A DNA stretch of 64,000 nucleotides from Lachnospiraceae bacterium (GCA_017463255.1 JAFTPP010000028.1:16464-80463); one strand, 5' to 3'. Counted from the stretch's first letter, positions 38,000 to 48,545 are shown. Notes: generated from the sequence alone by a model not told the origin. A program made the numbers and translations.

Positions 38000-40330
38000 C
38001 TAATCGGATACTAACGCATGTTCAAGAACTGTTTCCATGTCACTCACATATACTATTTCAATATCCGCAGTAATCTCTTTTGAGATTTCCTCAACGTCTT
38101 TCTCATTTTCCTTTGGTACCAATACCTTTGTAATCCCTGCCATCTTCGCCGCAAGAATCTTCTCTTTTAACCCGCCAATGGGAAGTACTCTGCCGCGAAG
38201 CGTAATTTCTCCGGTCATGGCAACATCCGCACGTACCTTTTTACCGGTAATCACTGATAATAAAGCGGTTGCCATTGTAATACCGGCACTTGGTCCATCC
38301 TTAGGCACAGCCCCTTGCGGAATATGAATATGAAAATCATTCTCCTTAAAAATCTTTGAATCAATCTGATACTTCTCACTGACAGACCGGATATAGCTCA
38401 TGCCTGCCTTAGCAGACTCTTTCATAACATCACCAAGCTGACCAGTTAAGTCAATTTCACCTTTTCCGGGCATCATATTGACTTCCACCTGTAAGGTGTC
38501 GCCACCTACGCTGGTCCATGCAAGTCCCCGTACTATACCTACTTCATCCTGAGTATTGACTCTATCTAAAGTATAGCGTATTTTGCCCAAATATTTCTTT
38601 AAGTTTCCGGCATTGACCTGAACGGATTTTTTGTTATCCTTAAGAATCTCTTTTGCTGTTTTTCTGCATATCTGTCCGATTTTACGTTCCAGTTCACGAA
38701 CACCTGCTTCTCTTGTATACCCTGAGATAATTAATTTAAGCGCCTGGTCACTAATCTTAAGCTGCTTATGATCCAAACCGTTTTTCTTAAGCTGTTTATC
38801 CAATAAATGTTCTTTTGCAATATGGAATTTCTCATTGGCTGTATAACTTGATACTTCCAAAATTTCCATACGGTCCAGTAAGGGTCTTGGAATGGTATTT
38901 TTATCATTTGCCGTAGCGATAAATAATACCTCAGATAAATCAAGGGGAATTTCCACATAATGGTCCCTGAATTTATTATTCTGTTCCGAATCCAATACTT
39001 CTAACAAAGCAGACGCAGTATCACCTCGCTGGTCCTTCCCCACTTTGTCAATCTCATCTAAAAGGATAAGGGGATTCTTTATGCCAACCTGACGTAAGCC
39101 TGCTGCAATTCTACCGGGCATAGCTCCCACATAAGTTTTACGGTGTCCTCTGATTTCTGCTTCATCCCTGACACCCCCCAAACAGATTCTTAAATACTTC
39201 TTATTTAAAGCCTCTGCAACAGAACGTGCTATGGAAGTCTTTCCGGTTCCCGGCGGTCCTACCAGACATAAAATCGGGCTTTCTCCCTTTTTCGTCAGTG
39301 TCCGTACCGCTAAAAATTCTACAATTCTTTCTTTAATCTGTTCCAAACCATAGTGTTGTTCATCCAGAATTTTTTCCGCATAGTTAATGTCCGTATTATC
39401 TTTGGACATCTTATCCCATGGTAATTCTAACAGAGTTTCAATATATCCCCGCTCTACTGAGCTTTCAGTACTGCTACGGGATATAGCCTTAAATCTGGAA
39501 ATCTCTTTACTGATTTTTTCCTTTACTTCCTTAGGCGCTTTTAATTTTTTAAGCTCCTCTTCAAAAGTATCCGCATCAGAATAGGGATTATCCTCCCCTA
39601 ATTCTTCCCTGATAAACTGCATCTGTTCACGAAGCAGATATTCCTTCTGATTCTTCTCTACTTTTCCTTTGACTCTTTCGGTCAAATCAATTCTAATCTT
39701 AGCTACATTGATTTCATTGGCCAGAATTCCTGTAACTTCATCATAAAGACTTTCTAAATCATTGCATTCCAACACGCGTTGCTTTTTCAAAAAATCAATA
39801 GGAAGATTCATTCCGATATGATTCAGTAAGCCCATAAGATATGCAGTATCCGGCTCATTTGCTTCTTCCATAAATGTAGCAATAGTCTTACCCGCCTTTG
39901 GATAATATCTGCTGTATTCTTCAAGCATCTCCTGAATCTGGCGATTCATGGCATCTGTTTCATAGTCTGCTTTTTCATCCGTTTGTGTTTCTAACGGTTC
40001 TATATCAGCAATCAACAGTTCTTTGCTTTCTTCAAACTGTATGAGTCTTGCTTTTTCTAATCCATCCACCAGGATTCTTACAATCTTATTTGGAAGCTTT
40101 GATATCTGCTTAATCTCAGCTATGGTTCCAATGGTAAATACATCATCAATGTCCGGATTTTCAGTATCGGCACTTTTCTGAGTCACCAAAAAAACCTTCT
40201 GATCGTTCATCATGGCTTTTTCTACTGCGCTAATAGATTTTTCCCGGCTCAAATCAAAATGAATAATCATTCCCGGAAATATAGTTAAGCCGCGCAATGC
40301 GATTGCGGGCATTGTTGTCTTTTCTGTCAT
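38000..40330 (-). CDS. lon: ATP-dependent protease La (Lon)
   Basis: This 776-residue protease degrades damaged and regulatory proteins. It has an N-terminal substrate-recognition domain (1-200), a AAA+ domain with Walker [10 protein letters not shown] near 360, and a C-terminal protease domain. The Ser-Lys dyad is marked by [11 protein letters not shown] (Ser) and the later conserved lysine in [11 protein letters not shown] partial terminator lies between clpX and lon, allowing partly separate expression. Confidence 0.96.
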   Translation of the reverse strand: MTEKTTMPAIALRGLTIFPGMIIHFDLSREKSISAVEKAMMNDQKVFLVTQKSADTENPDIDDVFTIGTIAEIKQISKLPNKIVRILVDGLEKARLIQFEESKELLIADIEPLETQTDEKADYETDAMNRQIQEMLEEYSRYYPKAGKTIATFMEEANEPDTAYLMGLLNHIGMNLPIDFLKKQRVLECNDLESLYDEVTGILANEINVAKIRIDLTERVKGKVEKNQKEYLLREQMQFIREELGEDNPYSDADTFEEELKKLKAPKEVKEKISKEISRFKAISRSSTESSVERGYIETLLELPWDKMSKDNTDINYAEKILDEQHYGLEQIKERIVEFLAVRTLTKKGESPILCLVGPPGTGKTSIARSVAEALNKKYLRICLGGVRDEAEIRGHRKTYVGAMPGRIAAGLRQVGIKNPLILLDEIDKVGKDQRGDTASALLEVLDSEQNNKFRDHYVEIPLDLSEVLFIATANDKNTIPRPLLDRMEILEVSSYTANEKFHIAKEHLLDKQLKKNGLDHKQLKISDQALKLIISGYTREAGVRELERKIGQICRKTAKEILKDNKKSVQVNAGNLKKYLGKIRYTLDRVNTQDEVGIVRGLAWTSVGGDTLQVEVNMMPGKGEIDLTGQLGDVMKESAKAGMSYIRSVSEKYQIDSKIFKENDFHIHIPQGAVPKDGPSAGITMATALLSVITGKKVRADVAMTGEITLRGRVLPIGGLKEKILAAKMAGITKVLVPKENEKDVEEISKEITADIEIVYVSDMETVLEHALVSD

Positions 40331-40369
40331 ATTACACCTTTCACCTTCAAAGCTCTTAAGAACAAATAA

Positions 40370-40393
40370 ACTCCACCCGTTACTGGGTGGAGT
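40370..40393 (-). terminator. Hairpin between clpX and lon
   Basis: ACTCCACCC (40370-40378) pairs with GGGTGGAGT (40385-40393). The minus-strand tail (TTATTTGTTC) is only moderately T-rich, so read-through into lon is likely. Confidence 0.65.
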
Positions 40394-40426
40394 CCATCCT
40401 ACTATGCCTTTTCAAGGTCAATATTA

Positions 40427-41668
40427 TTACTTATCTCGATATATAATCGTAGGCTCCCCGGTTCCCTCAACTACTTCTTTTGTTATTACACATCGTCCGA
40501 TTGTGTCGTCAGACGGAATTCTATACATTAAGTCTAACATAATCTTTTCCATAATGGAACGAAGACCTCTTGCTCCCGTCTTAAGTTCTTCTGCCTTCTT
40601 CGCAATTGCTTCCACTGCCTCATCATCAAAGGAAAGCTCAACCTCGTCAAATTCAAACAGTTTCTGGTATTGTTTTACCAATGCACTCTTAGGCTCTTTT
40701 AAAATGCGGATTAAGGCCTCCGTATCAAGACCATCCAAAGAAACCGTTATAGGAACACGTCCGATAAATTCAGGAATCAGTCCAAATTTCACAAGATCTT
40801 GTGGAATGACATGATGGAACAATTCTCCAATCTCATGTTCACTCTTATTTACCTTTTCCTGATTAAAACCAATTACCTTGCGGTCAAGTCTTGTCTCAAC
40901 AATCTTCTCAAGACCGTCAAAAGCTCCGCCACAAATGAATAAGATATTGGAGGTATCAATCTGAATTAAATCCTGATGAGGATGTTTTCTGCCCCCTTGT
41001 GGCGGAACACTTGCAACAGTACCTTCAATAATCTTAAGAAGTGCCTGCTGTACACCTTCACCGGAAACATCACGGGTAATTGATACGTTCTCACTCTTTT
41101 TGGTTATCTTATCAATTTCATCAATATATATCATACCCAACTGGGCTTTTTCCACATCATAATCTGCTGCCTGGATTAATTTTAACAGAATGTTCTCAAC
41201 ATCTTCGCCTACATATCCGGCCTCAGTCAGAGTGGTTGCATCTGCGATTGCAAAAGGCACATTAATAATCTTAGCCAAAGTCTGTGCTAAGTAAGTCTTA
41301 CCCGAACCGGTAGGACCTATCATAATAACATTGGATTTTTGCAATTCAATGTCACAGTCTTTGCCTGCGGTAATTCTCTTATAATGATTATAAACGGCTA
41401 CAGAGAGAACTTTTTTTGCTTCTTCCTGTCCGATTACGTAATCATCCAGGAACTCTTTAATTTCAATTGGTTTCAAAAGATTAATCTGTGTATCTTTTTC
41501 TTCCGCCTGATCGTTCTCGTATTCCTCCTCAATAATATCGGCACATATATCCACGCACTCATCGCAGATATACACTCCGGACGGTCCTGCAATGATCTTG
41601 CGCACCTGTCCCTGCGTCTTATTACAAAAAGAGCATCTTACCTTGTCGTCAGAATTCTTACCTGCCAT
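40427..41668 (-). CDS. clpX: ClpX unfoldase subunit of ClpXP
   Basis: This 413-residue AAA+ unfoldase has an N-terminal four-Cys zinc finger (CSFCNKTQ and CDECVDIC), Walker A GPTGSGKT and Walker B YIDEIDKI, and the IGF-type loop region for ClpP docking (VIGFNQEK). GGAGAGTATA precedes the ATG at 41668, chosen over 41680. It follows clpP by 63 bases, the usual order. Confidence 0.96.
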   Translation of the reverse strand: MAGKNSDDKVRCSFCNKTQGQVRKIIAGPSGVYICDECVDICADIIEEEYENDQAEEKDTQINLLKPIEIKEFLDDYVIGQEEAKKVLSVAVYNHYKRITAGKDCDIELQKSNVIMIGPTGSGKTYLAQTLAKIINVPFAIADATTLTEAGYVGEDVENILLKLIQAADYDVEKAQLGMIYIDEIDKITKKSENVSITRDVSGEGVQQALLKIIEGTVASVPPQGGRKHPHQDLIQIDTSNILFICGGAFDGLEKIVETRLDRKVIGFNQEKVNKSEHEIGELFHHVIPQDLVKFGLIPEFIGRVPITVSLDGLDTEALIRILKEPKSALVKQYQKLFEFDEVELSFDDEAVEAIAKKAEELKTGARGLRSIMEKIMLDLMYRIPSDDTIGRCVITKEVVEGTGEPTIIYRDK

Positions 41669-41731
41669 TATACTCTCCATTTCATAAGTTTACGGTCCAC
41701 CGTAAGCTTATTTATTCCCTCATTTTAACTA

Positions 41732-42319
41732 CTATGCCTGACGGTTTTCGATTACCTTATCGATCAATCCGTATTCCATAGCTTCTGCTGCTGATTTCCA
41801 GTTGTCTCTTTCTGTGTCTGCAGCGATTACTTCATAATCCTGTCCTGTGTTTGCAGCAAGGATTTTATTTAACTTTTCTTTTGTCTTTAAAATGTGTTTT
41901 GCAGCAATTTCGATTTCGGTTGCCTGACCCTGAGCTCCGCCAAGTGGCTGATGAATCATAATCTCTGCATTTGGAAGTGCCATTCTCTTTCCTTTTGCAC
42001 CGCCTGCAAGTAAAAATGCTCCCATACTTGCTGCCATACCGATACAAATAGTGGACACATCACATTTAACATACTGCATCGTATCGTAAATTGCCATTCC
42101 TGCTGTTACACTACCACCCGGGCTGTTAATATATAACTGAATATCCTTCTCCGGATCTTCTGCTTCCAAAAACAATAACTGTGCAACTACAAGACTTGCT
42201 GTTACTTCATTCACTTCTTCACCAAGAAAAATGATTCTATCTTTTAAGAGTCTTGAGTAAATATCATAGGAACGTTCTCCTCTGCTTGTCTGCTCTAAGA
42301 CATAAGGTACTAAACTCAT
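41732..42319 (-). CDS. clpP: ClpP protease subunit
   Basis: This 195-residue serine protease has the catalytic triad context GMAASMGAF (Ser), MIHQPLGG (His) and DTERDNW (Asp region). It assembles with ClpX. GGAGGCAGATAAC precedes the ATG. It is transcribed after tig. Confidence 0.97.
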   Translation of the reverse strand: MSLVPYVLEQTSRGERSYDIYSRLLKDRIIFLGEEVNEVTASLVVAQLLFLEAEDPEKDIQLYINSPGGSVTAGMAIYDTMQYVKCDVSTICIGMAASMGAFLLAGGAKGKRMALPNAEIMIHQPLGGAQGQATEIEIAAKHILKTKEKLNKILAANTGQDYEVIAADTERDNWKSAAEAMEYGLIDKVIENRQA

Positions 42320-42368
42320 GTTATCTGCCTCCTGTTAAAATTCCTATTCATACCATAACATATTTTTT

Positions 42369-42420
42369 AAAGCATTGCATTAAACTTTTGTTTTATTAAG
42401 AAAAGTTTAATGAATGCTTT
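42369..42420 (-). promoter_or_regulatory. Long A/T-rich hairpin between tig and clpP
   Basis: AAAGCATT plus ATTAAACTTTT (42369-42389) pair with AAAAGTTTAAT plus AATGCTTT (42101+ offset: 42401-42420) around an 11-base loop, giving about 19 bp. It lacks a T tract on the minus strand, so it may be a processing or stability element rather than a terminator. Confidence 0.55.
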
Positions 42421-42432
42421 AAAATCAATTCA

Positions 42433-43848
42433 TTATTCTTCAGTTTTCTTTGCAGCTGCTTTCTTTGCCGGAGCCTTCTTAGCAGGTGCTTTCTTAGCAG
42501 GTGCTTCTTTTGCATCTGCGTCTGCATCAGCAGCAGCTTTCTTAGCAGGTGCTTTCTTTGTTGCAGCAGCTTCTTTTGCTTCTGCAATAACTAATTCAAC
42601 AGCTTTCTGAATAGCAAGATCTAACATAATCTGTTTCTTTTCTTCTTCACCGATGATTTCTTTTACTTTATCAAGTTCCATCTGGTAAGCGTCTGCCATT
42701 CTCTGTAATTCTGCTGCATATTCATCTTCTGTAGCGCTAAGACCTTCAGCAGCTACAACAGCTTCTAATACAAGTCTTGACTGGATTCTCTTTAATGCCT
42801 GAGGTTTTACCTGTTCAATCATCATCTGGTAGTTAAGGCCTGTGAACTGGAAGTACTGTTCCATTGTAAGACCCTGCATCTGAATTCTCTGAGCAAATTC
42901 ATCTACCATCTGTCTCTGCTGCGTTTCTACCATAGCATCCGGAATTTCCATCTTAGCATCTTCAATAATTGCTGCGATTACTTCGTCTTCCTTAGCATCT
43001 TTTGCAGCTTTTTCTTTCTTGCCTGCGATTTCTCTTCTGATATCTTCTTTGTACTCTGCCAAAGTATCGTATTCAGAAACTTCGCTTGCAAATTCATCAT
43101 CTAATTCAGGAAGTTCTTTTTCTTTGATTTCAAGAACTTTTACCTTGAACATTGCTGGCTTGCCTGCAAGTTCAGGTGCATGATATTCTTCAGGGAAAGT
43201 AACGTTTACTTCTACTTCGTCACCAACATTCTTACCAACTAACTGGTCTTCGAATGTATCGATGAATGAATGAGAACCGATTTCAAGAGAGTAGTTTTCT
43301 CCCTTTCCGCCAGGGAATGCTTCGCCATCAACAAATCCTTCGAAGTCGATTACTGTTGTGTCGCCCATTTTTACAGGTCTTTCAACAGATACAGTTCTTG
43401 CATTGTTTTCTCTCTGTTTGTTTAATTCTTCGTTGATTTCATCTTCTGTTACATCAAGGTTTGCTTTAGAAACTTTGATTCCTTTGTACTTTCCGAGTGT
43501 TACTTCCGGTTTTAAAGCAACAGTTGCTGTAAAGATGAATGGCTTTCCTGCTTCAAGCTGTACTACATCAATCTTAGGCTGAGATACAACTTCTTCTGTA
43601 CACTCATCTAAAGCTTTTGCGTATGCTTCAGGAATTAATTCGTTCGCAGCATCTTCATAGAAAACTTCTGCTCCGTACATTTTTTCAATCATCTTACGCG
43701 GAACTTTTCCTTTACGGAATCCCGGAACACTGATTTTGCTCTTATTTTTCTGATAAGCCTTTTCAACCGCAGCTTCAAAATCTTCTGCTGATGCTTCGAT
43801 TGTAAGCTTCGCCATGTTCTTTTCTAATTTTTCTACCTGTAAACTCAT
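42433..43848 (-). CDS. tig: Trigger factor with Lys/Ala-rich C-terminal extension
   Basis: This 471-residue ribosome-associated chaperone and prolyl isomerase has the N-terminal ribosome-binding signature PGFRKGKVPRKM near residue 43 and an FKBP-type PPIase domain around 150-245 (GDTTVIDFEGFVDGEAFPGG). A helical C-domain follows. The last about 50 residues are an unusual low-complexity tail of repeated APAKK and acidic/Ala stretches, absent from typical 430-residue trigger factors. It has its own extended -10 promoter and precedes clpP. Confidence 0.95.
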   Translation of the reverse strand: MSLQVEKLEKNMAKLTIEASAEDFEAAVEKAYQKNKSKISVPGFRKGKVPRKMIEKMYGAEVFYEDAANELIPEAYAKALDECTEEVVSQPKIDVVQLEAGKPFIFTATVALKPEVTLGKYKGIKVSKANLDVTEDEINEELNKQRENNARTVSVERPVKMGDTTVIDFEGFVDGEAFPGGKGENYSLEIGSHSFIDTFEDQLVGKNVGDEVEVNVTFPEEYHAPELAGKPAMFKVKVLEIKEKELPELDDEFASEVSEYDTLAEYKEDIRREIAGKKEKAAKDAKEDEVIAAIIEDAKMEIPDAMVETQQRQMVDEFAQRIQMQGLTMEQYFQFTGLNYQMMIEQVKPQALKRIQSRLVLEAVVAAEGLSATEDEYAAELQRMADAYQMELDKVKEIIGEEEKKQIMLDLAIQKAVELVIAEAKEAAATKKAPAKKAAADADADAKEAPAKKAPAKKAPAKKAAAKKTEE

Positions 43849-43926
43849 TGATTTACTTCCTCCTTAAATTACCTCTGTGAAACCTATATATTAAGGGCTT
43901 TTGGCCACACTCACAGTCATTTTGCA

Positions 43927-43935
43927 ATTATATCA
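43927..43935 (-). promoter_or_regulatory. Extended -10 promoter of tig
   Basis: On the minus strand TGATATAAT (43935-43927) matches the same extended -10 as glyA, about 80 bases before the tig start. Confidence 0.65.
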
Positions 43936-43944
43936 TAACTCTTT

Positions 43945-45315
43945 TTAAAATACCAGTGTTTTTTCATTTATGCCGATAATCTCGCACTTTGTGGCCTCTA
44001 AACGTTCCAAATCTTCTTCATGATGGGTTGAAAAAAGAAAAATTCTTGCATCCAAATGCTCCTTAATAAAGGATATGGTTTTATTCTTTACTTCTTCATC
44101 CATACCGGTAAACGGCTCGTCCATTAGAATCACATTACTTTCTGCCATCATGGCGCGGCACACACATACACGTCTTTTCATACCGCCGCTTAACATACCT
44201 GCCGGCTTATGAATATGTTCCTCTCCGATTAAAATAGCGAGTGCTTTTTCTACTTCTTTCCTGGTATGGTTCTTTTTACACATCATCCATACATTGGTCA
44301 CTGCATCCTCTTTTTCAAACAGCCTGTCTTCTTGAAAAACCACAGATATACGACCTTCTCCCAAAACTTCACCACCAACAGGTCTGATAATGCTTAACAG
44401 CGTATGGAAAAAGCTTGTCTTACCGATGCCGGATGCCCCCATAACGCCATAGCGTTCTCCTGCTTTTAATTGTCCGGATACCGTAACAAGCACATTGTCT
44501 TTTTCATATCCTATTTGAACATCCCTTAATGCAAGGGTTTCCGTTTCCTTTTGCAGGTTTTTATTTTCGCCCGGTTCGTATGCCTTATAAGCTACTTTTT
44601 TCAGTAAAAAAAGAACTGCATGTTCAAAAAGGTAACTGATTAAAATAATAACCAGTGTCCATGCAAAAAGATTTGCCGTATCCAGATAAATTTTTGACAT
44701 GTATATCTTTTCACCAATAGAGAGTTCCGGTACCCCGATTACTTCTGCAGCAATCCCGGCTTTCCAGCTCATTCCCAAAGCTGATTTGCAACTACTGATT
44801 AGAAAAGGAAAAACTACCGGCCTGTACAAATAGATAAGGCGGTTATATAAAGACATGCCATATACATCAGCAAGTTGTTTCATCTTAATGTCTGTATTTT
44901 TAAGTCCTTCCAAAGTTCCAAAATAAATAAGCGGAAAAACCAGTAAAAAAACAACCCAGAAGGCTAACATTTCAGAACCGGTCCATATGAGCAGTAATAC
45001 CACTAAGGATGCCACCGGCACTGATTTCATAACCTGTAAAAGCGGTGCCAGAAAATCTTCAAAGAGTTTCCATCTGAAAGCAATAACCGCCGTAAGCAAA
45101 GCCAACAGAAAGGCACCCCCAAAGCCTACTGCTATTTTAACAAAGGAGCCTGATATACTCTGCCAAAATGCGATGGTAAAAATTTGCCCCCTTAAGGATT
45201 CTAATACCTCTATAGGACCTGCTACAAGAATCTGATTGTCACAAAGAATGGCCAGTATCTGCCATGTCAAAAGCCAAAACAGGATAATTCCTGCTTTGCG
45301 AACGTTCTTTTTCAT
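43945..45315 (-). CDS. Fused ABC permease-ATPase (NitT/TauT type)
   Basis: This 456-residue single chain joins a BPD_transp_1 permease (residues about 1-250, with the EAA loop LADVYGMSLYNRLIYLYRPV) to an ATPase (about 265-456). The ATPase has Walker A GASGIGKTS, signature LSGGMKRRV, Walker B VILMDEPF and the H-loop STHH. Family members normally split these into two proteins. GGAGGAATGCG precedes the ATG at 45315. Together with the lipoprotein upstream it should import a small nutrient such as a sulfonate, nitrate-like ion or pyrimidine precursor. Confidence 0.88.
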   Translation of the reverse strand: MKKNVRKAGIILFWLLTWQILAILCDNQILVAGPIEVLESLRGQIFTIAFWQSISGSFVKIAVGFGGAFLLALLTAVIAFRWKLFEDFLAPLLQVMKSVPVASLVVLLLIWTGSEMLAFWVVFLLVFPLIYFGTLEGLKNTDIKMKQLADVYGMSLYNRLIYLYRPVVFPFLISSCKSALGMSWKAGIAAEVIGVPELSIGEKIYMSKIYLDTANLFAWTLVIILISYLFEHAVLFLLKKVAYKAYEPGENKNLQKETETLALRDVQIGYEKDNVLVTVSGQLKAGERYGVMGASGIGKTSFFHTLLSIIRPVGGEVLGEGRISVVFQEDRLFEKEDAVTNVWMMCKKNHTRKEVEKALAILIGEEHIHKPAGMLSGGMKRRVCVCRAMMAESNVILMDEPFTGMDEEVKNKTISFIKEHLDARIFLFSTHHEEDLERLEATKCEIIGINEKTLVF

Positions 45316-45369
45316 AAACGCATTCCTCCGTTTGCTGCCTATCATTATAGCACATTCTTTTAAACTCTA

Positions 45370-45404
45370 AAACGGTATCTGCCAAATTAGGACAGATACC
45401 GTTT
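45370..45404 (-). terminator. Terminator/attenuator between binding protein and permease-ATPase genes
   Basis: AAACGGTATCTG (45370-45381) pairs with CAGATACCGTTT (45393-45404). In the minus direction it ends in TTTTAGAG, so some transcription probably passes to the transporter gene. Confidence 0.75.
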
Positions 45405-45410
45405 CCATTA

Positions 45411-46391
45411 TTATTCTGCAATATAGTAGAATGTTTCCCCCGGTAGCTTACCGCCTACGCTTTGAGGATTCTGTTCATATAAAACACCCAAATAACCTTC
45501 CAGTGCAGCTTTCATATCCGCTCCGGTCATGCAGGTAATATTACACTCGGGAATTGCTTTTTTAGCAATAGGTGCCTTTTCAATAATTCCGTATTTTACT
45601 ACAAGCTCTGCCGCTGCTTCCACGTTACTATTTACATATTCCGTACTTGCTTTGTGCTCTTTTAAGAAAAGAGTTACTTGCTCCGGATTTTCTTCCATCC
45701 ACTCGGTACGGGCAATGGTTACACCTGTTACCATCATGCTGCCGCTATCGCCCTGAAGCTTACTCCACTCTTTGGTTAAATCAAGCACTACATTCAAGGC
45801 TTCATTCTGCGTACATGCTGCCGTTACAAAGGGTTGCGGTAATATTCCGATTGCAGAAGTGTCATTTTTTAATACTGCTGCCACTTCTGTAGCTTCCGAT
45901 TTATACTCTAATTTTACAGAATCTGCAATGCCGTTTTCTTTTAACAAATATTGTAATACAAAATCAGGTGTGGTACCTTTTCCCGTTAAGTATACTGTTT
46001 TTCCGGACAGGTCTGATATTTCCGTAATGGAATCATCTCCCGTTACTCCGTACAAAACCCCAAGGATATTAATATCAATCACGGCCACCTTGCCTTCTGT
46101 TTTCTGATACAGAATGCTCGCCATATTGGCAGGAACCAATGCTATATCTAACTCTTTTTGCACTATCAGGGCTGATATGGCATCCGCAGCAGTTTCCATG
46201 GTAAACTCATAATCCTGCCGGCTTTTATTGTCTTCATCATCCTGCATAAGCTTTGTAAGGCCGATGGAAGTCGGTCCTTTTAAAGAACCAACCCGTACAG
46301 TTGTGCCTGCCTCTTCCTTTTTTCCACATGCTGTCATCATTCCCAAGCTAATCAACAAAGTCATAGCAAGTACAAATATTCTCTTTTTCAT
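45411..46391 (-). CDS. Substrate-binding lipoprotein (NMT1/SsuA-like)
   Basis: This 326-residue lipoprotein has lipobox MTAC (Cys22) followed by a periplasmic-binding fold of the ABC nitrate/sulfonate/thiamine-precursor class (VRVGSLKGPTSIGL, DIALVPANMASI, TGKGTTPDFVLQYLL). It starts only 12 bases after the stop of the hydrogenase-like sensor gene, so the two are in one transcript. The ligand is unknown. Confidence 0.87.
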   Translation of the reverse strand: MKKRIFVLAMTLLISLGMMTACGKKEEAGTTVRVGSLKGPTSIGLTKLMQDDEDNKSRQDYEFTMETAADAISALIVQKELDIALVPANMASILYQKTEGKVAVIDINILGVLYGVTGDDSITEISDLSGKTVYLTGKGTTPDFVLQYLLKENGIADSVKLEYKSEATEVAAVLKNDTSAIGILPQPFVTAACTQNEALNVVLDLTKEWSKLQGDSGSMMVTGVTIARTEWMEENPEQVTLFLKEHKASTEYVNSNVEAAAELVVKYGIIEKAPIAKKAIPECNITCMTGADMKAALEGYLGVLYEQNPQSVGGKLPGETFYYIAE

Positions 46392-46403
46392 TTCCTTATA
46401 TCA

Positions 46404-48281
46404 TTACCTTTCAAGATCTTTTAATCTGGCCTTAATTTTTTCAACCGCCTCTAATACAACTGCAACGCTGGCAGCTATTTCTTCCGAAGAAGCCGCAAGT
46501 GTCTGAGTCTTATCATCAACATCCGCCACAATGTCTTTAAGCTTTCTTGTATCATCCAATATTCTGTCAGCGGCTGTAGTAATCTTACCTTGACTTTGAC
46601 TGCTCATATCTGCGGTAACACGGGATTCTGTTGCAAGCTTGTTAATTTCATCTGCAACAACTGCAAATCCACGTCCTGCTTCTCCTGCACGGGCAGCTTC
46701 AATAGACGCATTTAAAGCAAGTAAATTTGTCTGCGAAGCAATGGATGTAATTTCTGCATTGTTCTTGGACAGTTCATTTAAGATAGTAGTAATTTCTTCA
46801 ATAGATTCCGCAAATTCTTCGCAGAATTCTGCTACCGTCTTAACATCCTGCGAAATATTGGAGCTTTCCTCCGCATTACTTTCATTTCCCTTAGCCATAC
46901 CATCTACCGACAGGTACAATGTTTCAAATTCCTCATTAATCACCTGAATGGTTTCCATGATGAGTTGTTGTTTTTCGGAAATCAAAAGTTTATCTTCCTC
47001 TAATTCTCTGGAAGCTTCCTCAGCTTTTTCCTTCTGTTCTTCTATTTCTTTCTTAATATAGTAAATACAGTTTGTTTTTTGGTTAAATCCATTATAAATG
47101 GCATTTGCCATCTGTGAACAGGACTCATAACCACAGCAAGAACAGTTAATGGCTCTGTCTTCCTTGGTATATTTCTTCATTTCATTAAAGATTGCATCTT
47201 TTTCTGACGCGGATGGTTCATGATACGTACACAATGCAGAACGGTCCGTATAAGAGCGTAAATAATCTTCTAAATGAAGGTGTTTAAACTGGCTGTTTAA
47301 TTTCTTAAGTCTTTGAGCCGGTGAGAGTTTCTTGCCCCATGCAGTGCTCTTTCCCTTCTTCTTCGATTCTTCCCGGATCTTCATTAAGGTATTTAACACT
47401 TCTTCATCCTGGGCTTTTTCCATCTCACAGGCTGTTCCGTACAGACATCCTGACGAACAGTTTAAAGCATCGATAAACAAATATGGGGTTTTATCATTGG
47501 CTATCTTTTCTTTATTATGCTCCAAGTAGTGATACATATGTTTTTCGCCTTCTACCTGGCGGATAAAAACATCTTCACCAAGGAACCAGTATACGTTCTC
47601 TTTTAAGCCACCCGGCATGGGGTAAACTGAGCCAAGTCCATATTCGATTTCGTCATTAAACGGCGCGCCCTTAATATTATGCTTTCTTATGTACTTCATC
47701 AAGTGATCAAAGGTCACATTATAGGAAATATAACCTTTGTTTACCGGATCATCAATTTCCATCTTTTTTGCAATACACGGACTGATAAAGGCAAGCTTAT
47801 CTGTTACACCCATTGTCTTTTTCGCATAGATTGCCGTACACATCATAGGGCTTTGTACCGGGAACAGCTTCGGGATCAGCTCCGGAATGTTTCTTTCAAT
47901 ATATCCCACTACTGCCGGACAAGGCTGGGAAATGCCGCCAAGGAAATTATTTTTCTGCACATAGTTCAAATATGCCCATGTTGTAATGTCTGCTCCAAAG
48001 GATACACTGATTACACGGTTAACACCTAATTCTTTTAAGCCACCCAAAACCTGCTCGTATTCTTTTGGATAATTGGCCTTAAAAGCAGGAGCCAGTAAAA
48101 TAGATATCTTCTCGCCCTTCTTTAAATCTTCAAAGAACCTTTCCGTGTCATCCCTAAACTCTCTGGCACCATGCTCGCACACATCAAAGCAAGCTCCACA
48201 TGCCACACATCTGTCCGGGTCTACGTCAATTCTAACTTTTCCGTTAACTCGTGAGATACGCAGGCGCCCTCGCAACTGCAT
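46404..48281 (-). CDS. [FeFe]-hydrogenase-like sensor with chemoreceptor signalling domain, frameshifted N-terminus
   Basis: This 625-residue reading frame has a 4Fe-4S motif ([11 protein letters not shown]) and a hydrogenase large-subunit domain with cluster-binding variants [18 protein letters not shown] and [10 protein letters not shown] small CCGYESC Fe-S domain, a coiled coil and an MCP signalling hairpin ([20 protein letters not shown]) follow. This matches sensory-type hydrogenase-like proteins, not catalytic ones. The first Cys cluster lies in another frame (48352-48221). The frames would join if one TC of the TCTC at 48256-48253 were removed. It is followed by a binding-lipoprotein gene, suggesting redox or hydrogen control of nearby uptake. 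Confidence 0.85.
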   Translation of the reverse strand: MQLRGRLRISRVNGKVRIDVDPDRCVACGACFDVCEHGAREFRDDTERFFEDLKKGEKISILLAPAFKANYPKEYEQVLGGLKELGVNRVISVSFGADITTWAYLNYVQKNNFLGGISQPCPAVVGYIERNIPELIPKLFPVQSPMMCTAIYAKKTMGVTDKLAFISPCIAKKMEIDDPVNKGYISYNVTFDHLMKYIRKHNIKGAPFNDEIEYGLGSVYPMPGGLKENVYWFLGEDVFIRQVEGEKHMYHYLEHNKEKIANDKTPYLFIDALNCSSGCLYGTACEMEKAQDEEVLNTLMKIREESKKKGKSTAWGKKLSPAQRLKKLNSQFKHLHLEDYLRSYTDRSALCTYHEPSASEKDAIFNEMKKYTKEDRAINCSCCGYESCSQMANAIYNGFNQKTNCIYYIKKEIEEQKEKAEEASRELEEDKLLISEKQQLIMETIQVINEEFETLYLSVDGMAKGNESNAEESSNISQDVKTVAEFCEEFAESIEEITTILNELSKNNAEITSIASQTNLLALNASIEAARAGEAGRGFAVVADEINKLATESRVTADMSSQSQGKITTAADRILDDTRKLKDIVADVDDKTQTLAASSEEIAASVAVVLEAVEKIKARLKDLER

Positions 48282-48352
48282 ACACTAATACACTTATTAC
48301 ATCCAATACACTTTTCATTGGTAAATACTAAAGACTGTTTATCATTTGCCAT
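48221..48352 (-). pseudogene. Displaced N-terminal fragment of the hydrogenase-like sensor
   Basis: This 43-residue frame starts at ATG 48352 behind AAAGAGGTATAGAT and encodes [11 protein letters not shown], the first ferredoxin-type cluster expected in front of the next gene. It ends at a TAG at 48221 because of the shift near 48253-48256. The strong ribosome binding site shows this is the real start of the gene. Confidence 0.75.
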
Positions 48353-48399
48353 ATCTATACCTCTTTTGTAACATTGAAATTATATAGTTCTTTTGTACC

Positions 48400-48428
48400 A
48401 TTTTAGCATTTTTGTCTTACTATTTCAA
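48400..48428 (-). promoter_or_regulatory. Promoter of the hydrogenase-like sensor operon
   Basis: TTGAAA (48428-48423), a 17-base spacer and TAAAAT (48405-48400) with an extended TG lie about 50 bases before the start at 48352. Confidence 0.7.
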
Positions 48429-48513
48429 GGAAATGAGCTGTTTTTGTGCAAATTTCGCTTTTTGTGCGCAAAATATTTAAAAAACTCCGAGGAATTGCAT
48501 TAGAAATAAAAAA

Positions 48514-48534
48514 CCCCGGGGATTCCCCCCGGGG
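48514..48534 (-). terminator. SASP gene terminator
   Basis: Two CCCCGGGG blocks (48514-48521 and 48527-48534) pair around a short loop. On the minus strand TTTTTTATTT follows. Confidence 0.85.
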
Positions 48535-48545
48535 CTCCAGAATCA

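Noticed and set aside
40370..40393. Strong terminator splitting clpX from lon
   Set aside because: The stem is good but the T tract is poor, so it was kept only as a partial terminator.
48253..48256. Programmed ribosomal frameshift in the hydrogenase-like gene
   Set aside because: There is no slippery heptamer at the join, and the shift needed is a two-base removal at TCTC. Slippage mutation or sequencing error is simpler.
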